Assembly: GCA_025766275.1 (NCBI GenBank)
Contig: JAFKAC010000162.1
Coordinates: 38,495-102,494 of the forward strand
DNA from: Lactarius indigo
Taxonomy: Eukaryota; Basidiomycota; Agaricomycetes; Russulales; Russulaceae
Reading direction: 5' to 3'
Length of the DNA: 64,000 nt
In this document: positions 1 to 12,501 of the stretch, one piece after another
Layout of the letters: each line of letters opens with the position of its first letter
How positions within the stretch are numbered: the stretch's first letter is position 1
Translations under genes and position numbers: made by a program
Notes under the pieces: model-generated
Database searches by the model: none
Told to the model about the DNA's origin: nothing
Seen by the model: only the letters and a program-made list of their open reading frames with translations

Positions 1-924
1 AGATACGACATCATCGACTCTATCCCGGATTGTACATCTACTTGCGCTGCATCCAAAAGTCCAGGACGAGCTCAGAAAAGAGCTGAAAGAAGCCTGTGAG
101 GAAAATGAGGAGCTGACGCACGATCAACTCGTATCTTTACCTTTCTTAGAGGCTGTCTGTCGCGAAACTCTGCGCCTGTAAGTTGGCAGTCTTGTTTCTC
201 CGGGCACATATTGAAAGCCACTACAGTTACCCTCCGACTGCAGGAGTAATGAGGACGTACGCGAATGATCAGTCCCGTCTCACAGTCTTTCGTACTTACT
301 AGCTTGCAGCGCACAAAGTGATATCGTCCTCCCGCTGTCTTCCCCCATTAACGATGTCGATGGTCGCGAAATGCACGAAATCTTCGTACCGAAAAACACA
401 AATGTGCTCGTCCATATCTATAATTTGAACCGTGACCCATCGATCTGGGGGGTCGATGGGGCCGAATGGAAACCGGAGCGTTGGTTGGCACCACTTCCTG
501 AGAGCGTTGCAAGTGCAAACATACAAGGCGTATACGCTAACATGTGAGTGGAATAAGTCCTTGTTACAGTAGCACTGTTGTTAACTGCTCCTTTAGGATG
601 ACATTTATTGGTGGCCCACGGTCTTGCGTGTGCGTATGGTGCTGGCTCTGCATTATGGATATTTGGGCTGACACTTACTTCGTTCAGTGGATTCAAGTTC
701 TTACAGTTAGAAATCAGTAAGGGAAATGTGTTGCAAGGTATCTTGTAGATCTAACCCCCCGTCTCTGACTAGAGGTTGCATTGTCGCAGATCATTCCTGC
801 CTTCCGATTCGCGCCCGCTGAGGCTGACATAGTTTGGAGATTTGGCGTTATTGCGAGTCCATCGGTCAAGGGATCAGTCGGATCGTACTCTCCTAAGCTC
901 CCGATCTTGGTATCTCGGGCATAG
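1..924 (+). CDS. Cytochrome P450 monooxygenase, C-terminal part (5' end outside window)
   Basis: Haem-thiolate monooxygenase, normally bound to the ER membrane; the substrate cannot be told. The frame opens at the window edge on the helix I oxygen-activation motif DTTSS. It continues through HPKVQDELRKEL to the helix K motif ETLR (ExxR), the region with PERW, and the haem-binding loop FIGGPRSC, whose Cys is the iron ligand. The last exon ends ...LPILVSRA then TAG at 922-924. Introns are inferred near 179-308, 543-598, 633-689 and 718-774. Several lie where fungal P450s often carry them, including one directly after the haem Cys. The N-terminal half, including the membrane anchor, is upstream of the window. 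P450 identity is secure from four ordered motifs; sub-family is not assignable. Confidence 0.88.
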
Positions 925-999
925 GTGATACCCCTTCCGTGATTACTTTGGTATAATTTCCACTCCAACCTCTCTGTGACCGTCTTTTGTTGTCCCTGA

Positions 1000-1790
1000 T
1001 CGATGTACATTTACGAATCGTGCTTCGAGGACGATTACTCTAAAGCGTCTATCGACTAGGCGTTCAGTCGCGTGTGTGTGGTACACAATTGGACTATATC
1101 CTATCATTCGCGGATGGTGAGTGTCGCGGCGGCTGAAACGCTAAGACGTAGCAGCTCGCTCAGGCTATCAGAGTACTAGAAGTCATCGAGTTTAACGCCT
1201 TGCCGCCGGATCTCCCATTTCCATTCCCGACCCACCAGTGAGTGAGATGCGAAGGCACTCCGTTCCGCAACCCGCCGCTCGAGGAATATCGTAATAGCGT
1301 ACTGAGTAATGCTGCGGAAGTCGCGCATGATCTCGCCCAGTATTAGTGTTCCGGGCCTTCATGTACTGTACTCTGCCCACCAATGTCCACGCCTCCCGCC
1401 TTCCGTTCTATTACAGTAAGTTCGTGTGAGCGTGGTCCTAAACGCAAGCCCAGGTGAGCGCTCTTGAAGCATGCGCATGCGTTGCAGGAAACCAAAACTG
1501 CCAGTGTGCACAGCAGTGTTAGGGGCTCGCCTGCACGGCACAGAGTCCAGCGAGGAACTGGGCAAACAACAGGGTACGAATGAATCTCTACCCTGCGTCC
1601 TACACTGCAGATATGCGGTACTATTAGAGGTAGCCGCGACAGTAGAAGGTATCCGAAAGCCGTAGATGAGATCATGATATTGCAATTTGCAACGAATCTT
1701 CGGCTGTGGACGAGAGAACGCGAACAAGACCGCGAATAACCTGAACTCTAACTGTTCAGAGCACCCAAGGGGCATAGACTCAGAGAGGCG
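1000..1790 (-). pseudogene. Decayed partial copy of COG8
   Basis: No open gene, but in shifting minus-strand frames the stretch follows the intact COG8 at 7409-9004 in the same order. Near 1440-1495 FLQRMRMLQERSPGLAF matches COG8 FLRRMRVLPERALALAF. Near 1500-1600 RAGEPLTLL and PHICSV match RAQGKLPTL and PHVQAV. Near 1276-1310 ITQYAITIFLER matches VTQYAAIFLER. Weaker matches continue to about 1050, where C-T-T and R-L correspond to CSTSFARL. At nucleotide level TCGAGGAATAT followed by GCGTACTGAGTAA is shared with the intact gene. Frame changes and stops rule out a full-length product. It starts right behind the P450 stop codon. Edges are approximate. Confidence 0.72.
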
Positions 1791-2084
1791 CTAGTGAGCT
1801 GGTCTGTTAGAACGCGAAGCTGGGTTTTTCGTGTATATACAACGATATTTATTTATTTATTGGTTCACGGAGTCACGGAAGCCAACACCACCGGCAACTC
1901 ATCGCTCTCAGGAGACGCAGATCGCATAGAAAGCGACAAAACCAGCACCAAAAGAACATAAATTATAAGTTCGTATTCAACTTTCGTAACTCAGTTATCT
2001 CTATCGAGGGAGTCTAGCAACAAAAAAAAAAGTAAGCGCAGGTTGCGACTTGGCGATTGCACGGCCCAACCATGACCCACTGTT
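1791..2084. other. Short spacer, nothing coding seen
   Basis: AT-rich stretch with a TATTTATTTATTTATTGG run near 1849-1862 and an A-run near 2022. It probably holds the 3' end of the DUF6535 transcript, which ends its reading frame at 2085. Confidence 0.4.
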
Positions 2085-5000
2085 TTACGTGGGATTAGGT
2101 GATTCACTTATTTCGTAAATCTCGGGGACAACGAAGGCACCCGATTGAGCTCCATCTGCAGCATTGGTATGGCCGGACCGGGAAGCAGTTTCTGCAGTCG
2201 CGGGCTCAGGAGATCCCGGTCTTGGTGAGCGCGGTGTCGGTAGTGTACTCGGCGACCGGGGGTAGATGTTGGCTGCCGGTGGCACGGCGTGGTGCTGAAT
2301 ATTGCGTCGTATGTACGGGAAAGATGGGTTGAAAGGTGAAATGAATGGAGATTGGAACATGTGGGAGGGTTCTGAAGCACTATGATAGGTCGTGTACTCG
2401 TTACGAGAATAGGGCGGATATGTCAGAGTAGTGCTCTGTGGATCGGGGTGTACGTCCATGGCGAATTCTAAGAATACGTCAGTAAGAAACCTCAGGAAAT
2501 GGCGTGAGACAGCACCTCTGTCATTCTCGTTTGTCGGTGGGGCCTCGTATCGACCGTCAGCAATGACAGTCGAGGAGGAGCCTGAAGCGTCGCTAGATCT
2601 GTTACGGCTAGGCCTCAGCTCTCGCGACGAGGATAACCGTGGCTGCACGAAGGTCGAAGTTTCGAAATCCGGCGCTCGTAAATGGTCACCCGGACCTGAC
2701 TCTTGGGAGGCAGAAGGACGGAGTTCAAAAACCTGTTCGATCTTCTCAAATAATGGTCCCAACTTGTCCTCACCCCTATCGCAGCTCTTCGAGATAATGT
2801 CCCGGAGTTGACTTAAGTCTTCCCAAACTTCAGGAGAGGCGCCCTTCAAGGGTAGAATTGAGTCGTTCGCCATACTCTGCAGCAGATCCAACAAATTCTT
2901 CAAGTCCAGATCATTTAAGTCCGACTCTTCGAACGGTACCATAGTTGTCGCCAAACGTCCTAGTTTGCAAAAAATCAGCAGTGGTCCGTCCTGCACAGCT
3001 TTTGTAAGCATATCCTGGGTTTTCGTCATGAACCCGGCGTCGACATGACCCCCATCGATGAAGGAACTCCAAAACTCCGCATCCTCTTCACCCCCTACGC
3101 CAAGGGTGTAGAACAGTCTTGCGAGAGAAGCGACGTCCCACTGTGACCGGAAGACCACAGTACCATTTCGATTAGCCTCCCTGGAAAATTGAGCTAAGAG
3201 CGCTCTGCAGAATCGGGCCTGGGTGATGCTGATGCGGAAACTCAGGGCCCTTCCGATGAATGTGCCTTGGAAACAACGTGCGACGAATATTTCGAAGTGT
3301 TGCCCTAGTGATCCAAATTCGGGAGTCCGCCAGTCCACATTCTGGGAATATTCTAGGACGATAAATGCCTTGTCAAGTATCATGCAGCAAGCCACAAAAA
3401 TCCTCAACTTCTCTGGGATCGGGACATCTTCTCGCAAGGCGTTCAGGAGATTATCTTTCAGACAGGTCCATAGGCCGTCTTCACGGATGAGGCCCTCCAT
3501 GAACTTGGTGGATTCGTAATGATCGGTAACGGAAATGAAACCCGGGAGACAACTTGCGAATTCCTGCAAGAGGTTGGGATTCCGAAGGTGCTCCTTTCCA
3601 AACACAATCTCGGCCCTGCCGTGATATTTGTGGTGGTTTAAAAACACCACGCTGAGACGCTGTCCTCGGGCCACCGCGTCCAAAAACTCGAGGAGGGGTG
3701 TGAATTTGGAGCTTCGTCCTTCAGTCTGGACGCGCTTGCGTGTTTCGTTGTGCACGTGATTGAACCGCGACAGTACAGAATCGGATACTTCGGTCCGAGC
3801 GATCCTAAGTCCTTTCAGGAGGAGGTCGAGTGTCTTCCAACAAAAGGAAAGTTTCGAAGGATCAACGTCATCACGGGAAACAACGGCTTTGGCGAGTAAG
3901 GTCAGATTGACCAGAGGGCCGTCGTGCAAGAGAGTCTGCAACATTGTCTGGTCCATCTGTGATTGTTCGGACGTGGTTCCTGGGAGGGGGATTAAGCTGT
4001 GGTCCTGTTGCGCGCCCGACGTAGCGTCTCCCGTGAAGAAGAACGTGTGCAAGGGAACAAGGTAAGTGAGAGTCTGTGGTGACTCGCTTGCCGATTCTGT
4101 GAGCTGTGTCAGGAGACCGTGGAAAGCAATCCCCCTGGCACAGGATGCACGCAAGGCCACTATCGAATCCGCCTCCTTGCACAACCCGCTGAGTGCTTTG
4201 ATAACTCCCCGGATGTATTTCTTCGGCACTCCCTCCGCGTCTTCGCTTGTCGTCTTCTTGGTGCAGGAATTAAAAATTGTCGACAGAGAATTAGCGCAAG
4301 CTAGCACTCGGTTCGTGCATGCTTCTTCAGGAAGTTCGAAAGACGCCGCGCACGCCATGAGGTGGGCCTTGATACGCCTCAGGATGTATTCGGCGGTCAG
4401 AACCTCCGGAACGTGATCTGAGTCTGTGAGGGGGGAGCGGATATATCCCTGGAGTCCTTCTAAGAATTGGTCCATGTCCATATCGTCTAGGGAATCATTG
4501 CCTGTAAAAAGCCATTCCATAGCGTAAGCATCGAGCTTAGGCGCCACCTCATCCGCCTCCTTCAACAGAAAACGCGTTCTGTCGAAACTAAGGCCGCTGA
4601 AATACTCGCGTCGTATCAGAGGCCGAGGAGGGAGGCGCCACAAAGGCCGCCATATGGTGTGATAAAGGAACAGGAGAGCCGTGACACATGCCATGGCACA
4701 AGATCGAAGTGGAGGGGTCAGAGCCGTATGGTAGGGGGAATTGCCGAAAATGAAGGGAGATACGCTGAGAACCGCATAAACCACCGCCAACCCCCAGAAA
4801 CAGCCGTGGGCGACTGCACCGACAGTTTCGTCAAAGGCACCAAGAAAATCCCCGAGTGCCCAGAAAAATAGGAAGACAGAAATGTGCAAAAGCACGTGGA
4901 CGCCATACATAAACCTCTTCAGTTGGAATTGGTCGATGCCTTGATACAGATAAGTCCGCACACGCCCCCGCTTGTGAGGCGTCGCGCGTGGATAGGCATA

Positions 5001-5580
5001 CTTGATGAATTCGCGGATCCATTGTTGGATAAGAACGGACGCAAGAACGCTTGTCATACTAAAGAAGAGACTGAGAAACATGAGGACATTCACGCGAACG
5101 GCGGCGGGAGGACTCGGCGAGGACGAGGATGAGGATTGAGTGGCCCCAGTGGGTTGGTTGTTGCCGGGCTGAAGAGTCTTGTAGGTTTCGATGATAAAAC
5201 TTGCAACTACGGAAGAGAAAAGGCCGTTCTGTAACGTGGTACTCAGATTCCGTGCATTGTGGGATCAGCCCAGACCTGGGGGCCGCCTCTTACCAGAATT
5301 AGCATCGATTGCGTCTCGCCAGACAGGCTATCAACGAGCTTCTGGTCGTATTTTTCTGCCTCTGACCCATAGAGCTTCCAGTATGCGGCAGAAGTGTCTC
5401 CGTATTCATGAACTTTGGATGGTTTGTCTGCGAGAGTAAAAGCTAAGCTAGAGAATGCGTACCTTCGCTTTCCCATTTCTTTTCCTCATCTCCATTGCAT
5501 TTTCCTTCTTTACTACTCGAAGACGGGGGTTTCTCAAGAACTGTGGGGCAAACAATGGATGAGATTTTGCAGGTGGTCAT
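2085..5580 (-). CDS. DUF6535 family membrane protein
   Basis: Large membrane protein of the DUF6535 family, expanded in agaricomycetes and of unknown function. Model: exons 5463-5580, 5294-5427 and 2085-5228, 1131 residues in one frame. The N-terminal family signature is visible: AAYWKLYGSEAEKYD, then a first hydrophobic segment with FSSVVASFIIETYKTLQ, a Ser/Pro-rich loop, NVLMFLSLFFSMTSVLASVL followed by QQWIREF, and two more hydrophobic segments before SPYHTALTPP. The remaining ~750 residues are predicted soluble and helical, ending in a Ser/Pro-rich tail. The first intron (5428-5462) would be only 35 nt, and its splicing gives ESEDKPS. In-frame ATGs at 5616 and 5628 could give a longer start. 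The long last exon is secure; the first exon is tentative. Confidence 0.75.
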
Positions 5581-5661
5581 GACATCGACGCTGACCCTCT
5601 GGTTGAGCTTCCACATCTTTCGTTGCATCCATGAAGTGCACACTACTGGTGCCACCTGCAA

Positions 5662-7408
5662 ACCGCGGTGCTTTATAAAGCGTGGAACATAGGTCTAAGA
5701 AGTGATAATAGTTATATAGGGGTTCTAAAGGTCGGCCGATCACCCAGATGGAAGACCTAGAATTAAATGCTTCCGCCTATAATTTCGTGTTCGTGTGATG
5801 CGTCACTTGTAGCGAAACACAACACAGGTCAATCAATGGATCTCGACGCTGTAAGTGCGAGCTCGCCGCCATTCGCGGACAGGATGCATCCACGCCGCCT
5901 TTCCGGAGACAAGTGGGACAGATTCAGTGTTTAAAAAGCAACGGAAAGGATAAATATTATGGGTGTGCGCGGCGGAAGTGGAAGTAGAGTGATTCCGAAC
6001 CGTCAGACTGACGCTAAGCGACCAACGTGGAGTCTGTGAAGTCTCAGGAGCAATTTGTCCTTTGAGGGATAGTGATAGCCCAAATTACGGCGGAGCGCTG
6101 AGTTTGTTCCCTGCCGCATTTGCGCCGTATGAACGAGGAAAAATGGAGCCGGCCATGATGCACGAAGCCTGAAGTAGCGCGGGGCCCTCATACCACCGTC
6201 ACACCGAATGTATGAGAAGCGTCAAGGATGCCAAGTGGGGCCTGCAGCAAGGCGGCCAACGCCAGTAATCGTGGGAATTTCCGCATCCGACTTTAATCAC
6301 CGTGACAGTTGTATGCTCAAGCGCTCAAGCTCGAGCTCAAGGGCCGCCTGAGGCACTAAATGAAAAGGATACGATTCGATGCGGAAAACTTGGTCCTCGC
6401 GTCGCTTATGGCTTGCATTGGCGTGAATCGGTCTGGAATGGCTGCGTCTAGGCCGCTGACAATTGTCAGAACGCAGGGGAACAGGAAAATTTTTCAAGGA
6501 AAGTTTCCCATATGCATGCTCGTCGCCGCCGAGCCATCGGACTACTATACCCCACAAAAATGGATGCGCTTTCCCTTGTGACTTTTTGTCTTTACCAGCA
6601 GAAAATACCAAGGAAAATGCCTCAGCCCACCACACCTGCAGTACACACAGCTGAAGATGACTTTTGGCGCCATCAGTCATCCTGCTCGCCGTCCACAATC
6701 ATGGACCCCCAACCACCACCACAACTCGACAGCGTGCGATAACGTGACGAAGCAAATACCGCCGCTGAGAGGCACTCGGCATGCGATGATGCCCACGAGG
6801 ATGCTGTTGCCGCCGGCGGGACACTCCTGCGGTGACTCTGCCAACGCTCGACGCATGCGATCCCGACTACGTTACCGCCCGTTGAGACACCCAGTCAATG
6901 CAAGCTCGAGCTCATACAGTGCAGCCCCCGAAACGGTGAGGAGAACATCAGGATATCAGCGGCAACGATATCGATGGCGACGGCAATGCAACGTCGTACT
7001 CTTCGTAGTCCTCACGATCGCTGCTGTTGTCACCAGCGACGACAGCAACAGCGACGCGACGATGACAGTGACACCGCCAACGTCACTTGCGAATGCGGTT
7101 TGCGGAGAAGACGAGCGACCTACCCATCACATTGTCCACATTACAATTTCTCCCTCTTCGTTCTCAAACGTCTGCGGACGACCAAGTATTTATCTTGAAT
7201 ACATCCCGAATACAAATTGATTTTTTAATGACGACGAGGACGATGGTGACAGCGACGACAGCAATGTTTACGAGGTGGGTTTCCGGAGACCAAACGAATG
7301 ACAGAAAACAAACCAACGAAATGTCTAATTTCCGATGCCACTAGAAATGAAGATACCGACACCATCCCAGCCGAATGAATGCAGCCCAGACGCAGGCAGG
7401 AGAGACGA
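5662..7408. other. Gene-poor spacer with a low-complexity stretch
   Basis: No convincing gene. From about 6660 to 7330 the plus strand is rich in CACCAC, GACGAC and AGCAACAGCGACG-type repeats. These give long but compositionally biased open frames with no recognisable domain. The rest has only short frames. It may contain the promoter of the DUF6535 gene and the 3' side of COG8. Confidence 0.4.
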
Positions 7409-9004
7409 TCATGCTACTTCATTTGCCGTTGCCCTATTAATCCACACGTTCACTTCTTCCATCACACCCTGCAACTCTTCGCTTGGCATCACATCGCCTT
7501 CACTAGACCCGTACACACCCTCGATCAATCCTCTCCTCATAAAAGGGACGAGAAGTCGCACAAACGCCGTCGCGGCCTCATGTGCCTCCTCACGCGGGGC
7601 ATCAAGCAGCGTGCGACAAGCTTGGGCCAGTGCGCCGTCGAGTGCCCGTACTAGATCTTTCAGTAGAGTTACTGGCGCGAGTAGCCGCAGTCCATTTAGT
7701 GTCGCGAGCAGTGCATTGGCAAACACTGCAACAGGCGGGTATGCCACCAGCGCTTGCGGCGGCATCTGGAGCACCCCCGCAGTCGTCCCTGCAGTGGCCC
7801 GCGAATCTCTTCGCGGTGTGCCGACCCCAGCCCAGCTCGTCCTGGGGGTCTTCCCGAACTCTACCGCCGCCTTGGAAAACTCGCCCGACACACGTACACG
7901 CACGGCATCTTCAAACAACGGCGGAAGCAGCGTCCGAAAGTCCAAACCGAGTCGCGCGAACGACGTGCTGCAGTATGTGAGTTGGGTGAGCAACGCCGTG
8001 AGGGTAGGTGCGTCGGACAGGCGCGGTAATGCCGTGCGTAGCACGTCGAGAAGCCGCGAGAGTAGCTGTGACGCACACGCGGGGAGCAGCGTGCGGAGTA
8101 CGTCCAGGTCCTCCTGGGCTAGATCTGCAGGAGGCCGTTCGAGGAATATGGCGGCGTACTGAGTAACGAGGTCATGCACCCCTTCGCGCCACGTATCGAT
8201 GTATTTTTTCATGTATCGCGCCCACGCATCAGGTGCATCGAGCCCGCGCCTCTCTCCCTCCGCGTTTGTGAGCGCGGCGTTGAGCGCCTCGACTCGGCCG
8301 GTAAGGAACGCGAGTGCGAGTGCGCGCTCCGGAAGCACGCGCATGCGCCGTAGGAAGCTGACGGCACGGAAAAGAGTCGGAAGCTTGCCTTGTGCACGGA
8401 GAGTGGCGAGTAACTGGGCGAACAGCGCGCGAATGGAGCTGTCAGCCTCCGCATGGACGTCTTGTACGGCCTGTACGTGCGGAAAACGCGCGGCTAGACG
8501 AGCGGCGTGTGCCGCAAGATCGAGTGCCTCTTGAAAATGACCTGCGCGAACACACGCGTCTGCGAGGACAGGAAGTTCGAGGATGTCTTGTAACTTTGAT
8601 GAATGCTCGAGGACGAGAGCAGCACGGCGACGAGAGGACTGAATGGATGAGATGTCCGAAGAGAACGAGCGCGCTGCGGACTCTAGAGCGGGAATGTCGT
8701 CAAGGAGGGTAGTGAGAGTACTCGAGAATGATGAAAGTGTCGCAGTGAGGTTAGAAGTCGTTGAATGAAGCGACAAAAATGTTGGGTAAGAGGAGGTGCA
8801 GAGATTTGTGAGCGCGTTTGTGAGCTGAGATGAAGTGGAAGAAAGGTTCGCAGGCTCAGCAAGGATCGAGGCCAGTGGAAGAGTTATGATCTCTTCGAGA
8901 TAGGGCGTAGCCTTTGAAGATGATAGTTCTGGCTTTCCAGATAAAACGTCCCCTAGGGAGGTCAACGCTAAGCCACCGCCCTGCTGTGTGTAAACTTCTG
9001 TCAT
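7409..9004 (-). CDS. COG8: Conserved oligomeric Golgi complex sub-unit 8 (Dor1 family)
   Basis: Sub-unit of the COG tethering complex, which guides retrograde vesicles within the Golgi; cytosolic, peripheral on Golgi membranes. A single exon of 531 residues starts at ATG 9004 (MTEVYTQQGGG). The N-terminus has the family pattern of a Ser/Thr-rich, heptad-like segment (SSYPTFLSLHSTTSNL), then LQDILELPVLADAC, GHFQEALDLAAHAARLAARF, FLRRMRVLPERALALAFL, VTQYAAIFLER and YCSTSFARLGLDFRTLL. These are the Dor1-domain landmarks in order. Length is slightly below that of animal COG8 (about 600). There are no introns, unusual beside its intron-rich neighbours. A decayed copy lies at about 1000-1790. Confidence 0.88.
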   Translation of the reverse strand: MTEVYTQQGGGLALTSLGDVLSGKPELSSSKATPYLEEIITLPLASILAEPANLSSTSSQLTNALTNLCTSSYPTFLSLHSTTSNLTATLSSFSSTLTTLLDDIPALESAARSFSSDISSIQSSRRRAALVLEHSSKLQDILELPVLADACVRAGHFQEALDLAAHAARLAARFPHVQAVQDVHAEADSSIRALFAQLLATLRAQGKLPTLFRAVSFLRRMRVLPERALALAFLTGRVEALNAALTNAEGERRGLDAPDAWARYMKKYIDTWREGVHDLVTQYAAIFLERPPADLAQEDLDVLRTLLPACASQLLSRLLDVLRTALPRLSDAPTLTALLTQLTYCSTSFARLGLDFRTLLPPLFEDAVRVRVSGEFSKAAVEFGKTPRTSWAGVGTPRRDSRATAGTTAGVLQMPPQALVAYPPVAVFANALLATLNGLRLLAPVTLLKDLVRALDGALAQACRTLLDAPREEAHEAATAFVRLLVPFMRRGLIEGVYGSSEGDVMPSEELQGVMEEVNVWINRATANEVA

Positions 9005-12000
9005 CTCAAAATGGGCATGAATTTGGGGTTTCTATAAAACAAAAAAATATCTGCACATTCAAAGCAGTAAACGACATCGAGGTGGTGGCAACACACCTGC
9101 AACCTGGTGTGATGACGACAGAGTAAATATCCTGGGTAACTTGAAGGCAACAAGTTTTTCCAACTCATATTATGTAAACATTTCCCATTCGAATATTGGT
9201 CATACCAAAAGCAGGACGTAACTTACCTTGTAACTTACTTAACATCAAGCACAGAGCGAAATATGCGACATCTATCGTAATTTAACACAGGGGCGAGGGA
9301 AAAGTTCGAGTTCGAGGCTACTGCAGGAGACTTTGGGTGGGCCGAGGACTTCTGTCAGACTGTCACCCACGCGGAAGAACCCGCAAGAGTGGAAACCTTG
9401 GTGGAAGCAGCTATGCAGGAGTACGGGGTTCTAATGAATGTGCAGCTCCACTAATTTAATCGTCTCAGTCTCATGGCGCGACTAGGTGAACCCATTCAAG
9501 TTACTGAGAGTGCGAAGCATCTCTAACTCCCTAACTGATCGTACTGGCGTCTAGTAGAACGGTCCACATGGGCGTACAATCGATAATGGGGATACAGGGA
9601 GGGTGATATCCATTCGCTTCAAAGAAGCTGTTGCGAAGCGCAACAGCCGGGTTGGGATGACCCCAAACTGGCCACACGGCCATGAGAAGCCTCACTGTTG
9701 TGAACCGAATGAGTCAGCGTGACTCATCGTAGTCCTGTGACCTCCCCGTATTATGAAAGCAACGCGCAAGCCTGTATATTGCAGGTATTCCGAGATCGTC
9801 TCCTACTGAATGTCTCAGATGTATTCTTGTAAGATAGGAGTAGGCCGCGTCAGCGCGACGCGCAAGCGTGTAGTCAAAATGTATTTAAACCAGCGAGTTT
9901 GCGACAGGAATCACAGAATTCTCTCGCCCACCATTCCCTGCCGTTACGAATCGCTTAGTCAAGAAGTCACACGGAAGTGGGCGACATCACATCACCATGT
10001 TGCCATGTGTCCAATGAATTTGAATCAGGTATTCGGGCTACAGCGCGGCGGAAGAAAACGCGGACAATGACCATGCGAAGAGCCAGAAGCGGACTGGTCG
10101 ATATGGTTTGATAGGGGGAGAGACTGTGCCAATAGGGAGGCGGATGGTACGGAGACGGAGGTAAGGAGTGCAAGTGGACACGAATCTCCAACGTGACCGA
10201 AACTTCTCGAGAACCACGATCACAGACGACGTGAACGCGAGTTTATATGCTATCCTTCAAAATGAAGCGGGAACGAAGCAACAAAATGATAATACGGACG
10301 TCAGTGTCCGTAGCGCCAGAGAAAATTTTGCGTGACAAAGCGCGCAACCCAGAGCCAATCCCTGTTCCTATGCCCCATGTGCTGTCGGTGTCAAACGCCC
10401 CATCTCCCGGGCCAGGGTTCCAATTTTCTCGCACTCACACTCGTTCTGGTTCATTCCTCCTCTGCTTATCCATTCTCTGTACCCTTGCCTCGCCTGCATT
10501 ACTTTGTGGATGCCATATACTTAGACGCAGTCCGGACAGCCCAACCCAAATCCTGTAGTGGCTTTGGGATCAAGTCCGAGTTGGTCTCGCGTCTCTTCGA
10601 TTATCGAATCGATGTTTTATTTATTAGAAACCGATTGTTAAATTGTTGATACATAAAAATTGACTGCGATCATGAGGTGGAAGATCGATACTGTCTGATA
10701 AGATCTACAGTAATCTACAATAATCGATTGTAATCGAAAGATGGCGATTTTCTCGAATTCATTGGTTATCAAGTGACCTACCCACAGACGAATTTATTTC
10801 GTTTTTCCTCAAATATCCGTAATATTATCGATAGCACCAGGAAGACCGAAATTTATCTAGTACCGTTGACTATACGGAACATTAAATCGACGCTTGGATT
10901 TGCGTCGACTCAATAGAAATCATTCGAACATAACTCATACGAATCGACGGACTTCCCACTGAGAACGATCCTTGCTTGCGCTGGGCAAATATTGCTCATC
11001 CGACAAGCGCCTTGTCGTGCTTTATGATTTGGTTCTCGGACCTAGGCAGATGTATTGCAATATGCCACACTGGGGCAGAGAGTGAAGTCGCCCCAGGCGG
11101 AGAGAACTACCTTCGTTCTCTCGTCTTTGTCGCCCTACGGGAGCGGAGCACCCTACCCCCATTAACGATTTATAGGGCGGGGGCCAAGGAACGAGGACTG
11201 GATACATGCATATACTTCCGCCGCCACCTTCGAGGTCCTGAGTAGTCGTGTGTCCGTTGAGAAGCTAGACGCTAAGTTGATCAAGTCGGTACACGTGGGT
11301 GATACGCGGAGAACACGCCAATGTCTTCTACTATATCCCGCGGGATCTTCGATGGATACGCTTGCCCGTTCTGCGCAGCATCTCTTTGTCTTCTGAGCCT
11401 GGCCGAGTCATGTAATAGAAGACATTGTTAACTCGTTCGTGGTGAGTCCATTTCAAGGACTCACTGTGTCAATTTTCCATACTCTGAGAATGAATTAAAT
11501 GATTCTTTCACCTGCGGACCTCACGCCGGAATTGCGAGAGCACTTGAATGGTGGGTTGGGCGCGGTTGGGAAGATAAAAAAGAGAGAAGACTCGGAGGAA
11601 TCTCCACACGGCCTGTTGGTGTTGTCACCGAACCGATGACACCCAACTCTGCAAGCTGCAAGTGTCGCGCCGGCCTTTGAGCCTCGAGGTTGAGCCTCGA
11701 GGTAAGAGAGTGAATCATTACCCAGAGCATCACAAAATTCCCTACTCCTCATGATGATCCGTCCACTTACCAGCTGAGCAGAATCGTCCGGTTCCTTCAA
11801 CTACGAGCTTAGGCCGTCTTATCAGTGTATCTTTTACTGCAGATCGATCCGCTCGTCGCCGCCCGGAGGTGTTCAGGAGGGTGGTGGACACGCCCGTACC
11901 ACCCCGTGTGAGAATCCTCAGTGACCGGGTGTGGCCCACACCGGCTCTGCGTGGGACGGACAACGAATGGGTACTATTCCCGTCGGTCAAGATGCTGGAG

Positions 12001-12501
12001 TCATCAATCTCTGGCCGTCCTTCGGGGTTTTGTGTGATGCTCAGGGCAGATCGCAGATCACGGCAACAGCCTCGCTACTCACAGTACTCACCGCCTCAAC
12101 GCTTCTTTCGGTACCGGTTGTTAAGACCACGTACTGTAGGCGCTTTCCAAATATTACATTCAGTGACGTGCACTGGGTTGAGTATCCCGAGATAATAGGA
12201 GAGCATAAATCAGTGTAGACTGCAGAGCACAAATGAGATCTAAGAGACAGGGCAGGAGGCGCATCGATTTATTTTAAAATTTGACATAGAGCGGCGGGCG
12301 GTGTCACGGTTTTGTTTAGCGCCGATTCTAGCCTAACGGCGGCCGTGCCTGAGTGAGACTAAACCAGGTTTCTGTTCTTTTTCTCTCCTCTCAACCGTTT
12401 CCACCAAGACACTCTTTCCTTCAAGTCACTCTCTTAAATTCGACTCTCCTTCGGCTTGGCAATCTTGCTTCATTTCATTCCATTCGTCTTTTCATATTAT
12501 C
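9005..12501. other. Gene-poor spacer of about 3.5 kb
   Basis: No complete gene found on either strand. One exon-like open stretch lies at 9293-9454 (plus), listed separately. 10600-10950 is AT-rich with repeated ATCGAT/ATTCG-type words. CT-rich sequence directly before 12502 (about 12360-12490) fits the promoter and 5' UTR of the Kre9/Knh1-like gene. Confidence 0.4.
9293..9454 (+). other. Exon-like open stretch, unknown
   Basis: Fifty-three codons open from GCG at 9293 to TAA at 9452-9454, preceded by a good acceptor (TTTAACACAG). The translation, with FEATAGDFGWAEDFCQ and ARVETLVEAAMQEYGVL, is amphipathic and balanced like real protein. I do not recognise a family and find no joining exons, so it may be a gene remnant or chance. 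Confidence 0.25.

Noticed and set aside
6657..7220. Plus-strand open frame of 187 codons
   Set aside because: Composed of His/Arg/Thr repeats from CAC and GAC trinucleotide runs; no start context, domain or splice logic.
7335..8162. Long plus-strand open frame of 275 codons
   Set aside because: It is antisense to COG8, has Ser/Arg-biased composition and no domain; a shadow of the GC-rich real gene.
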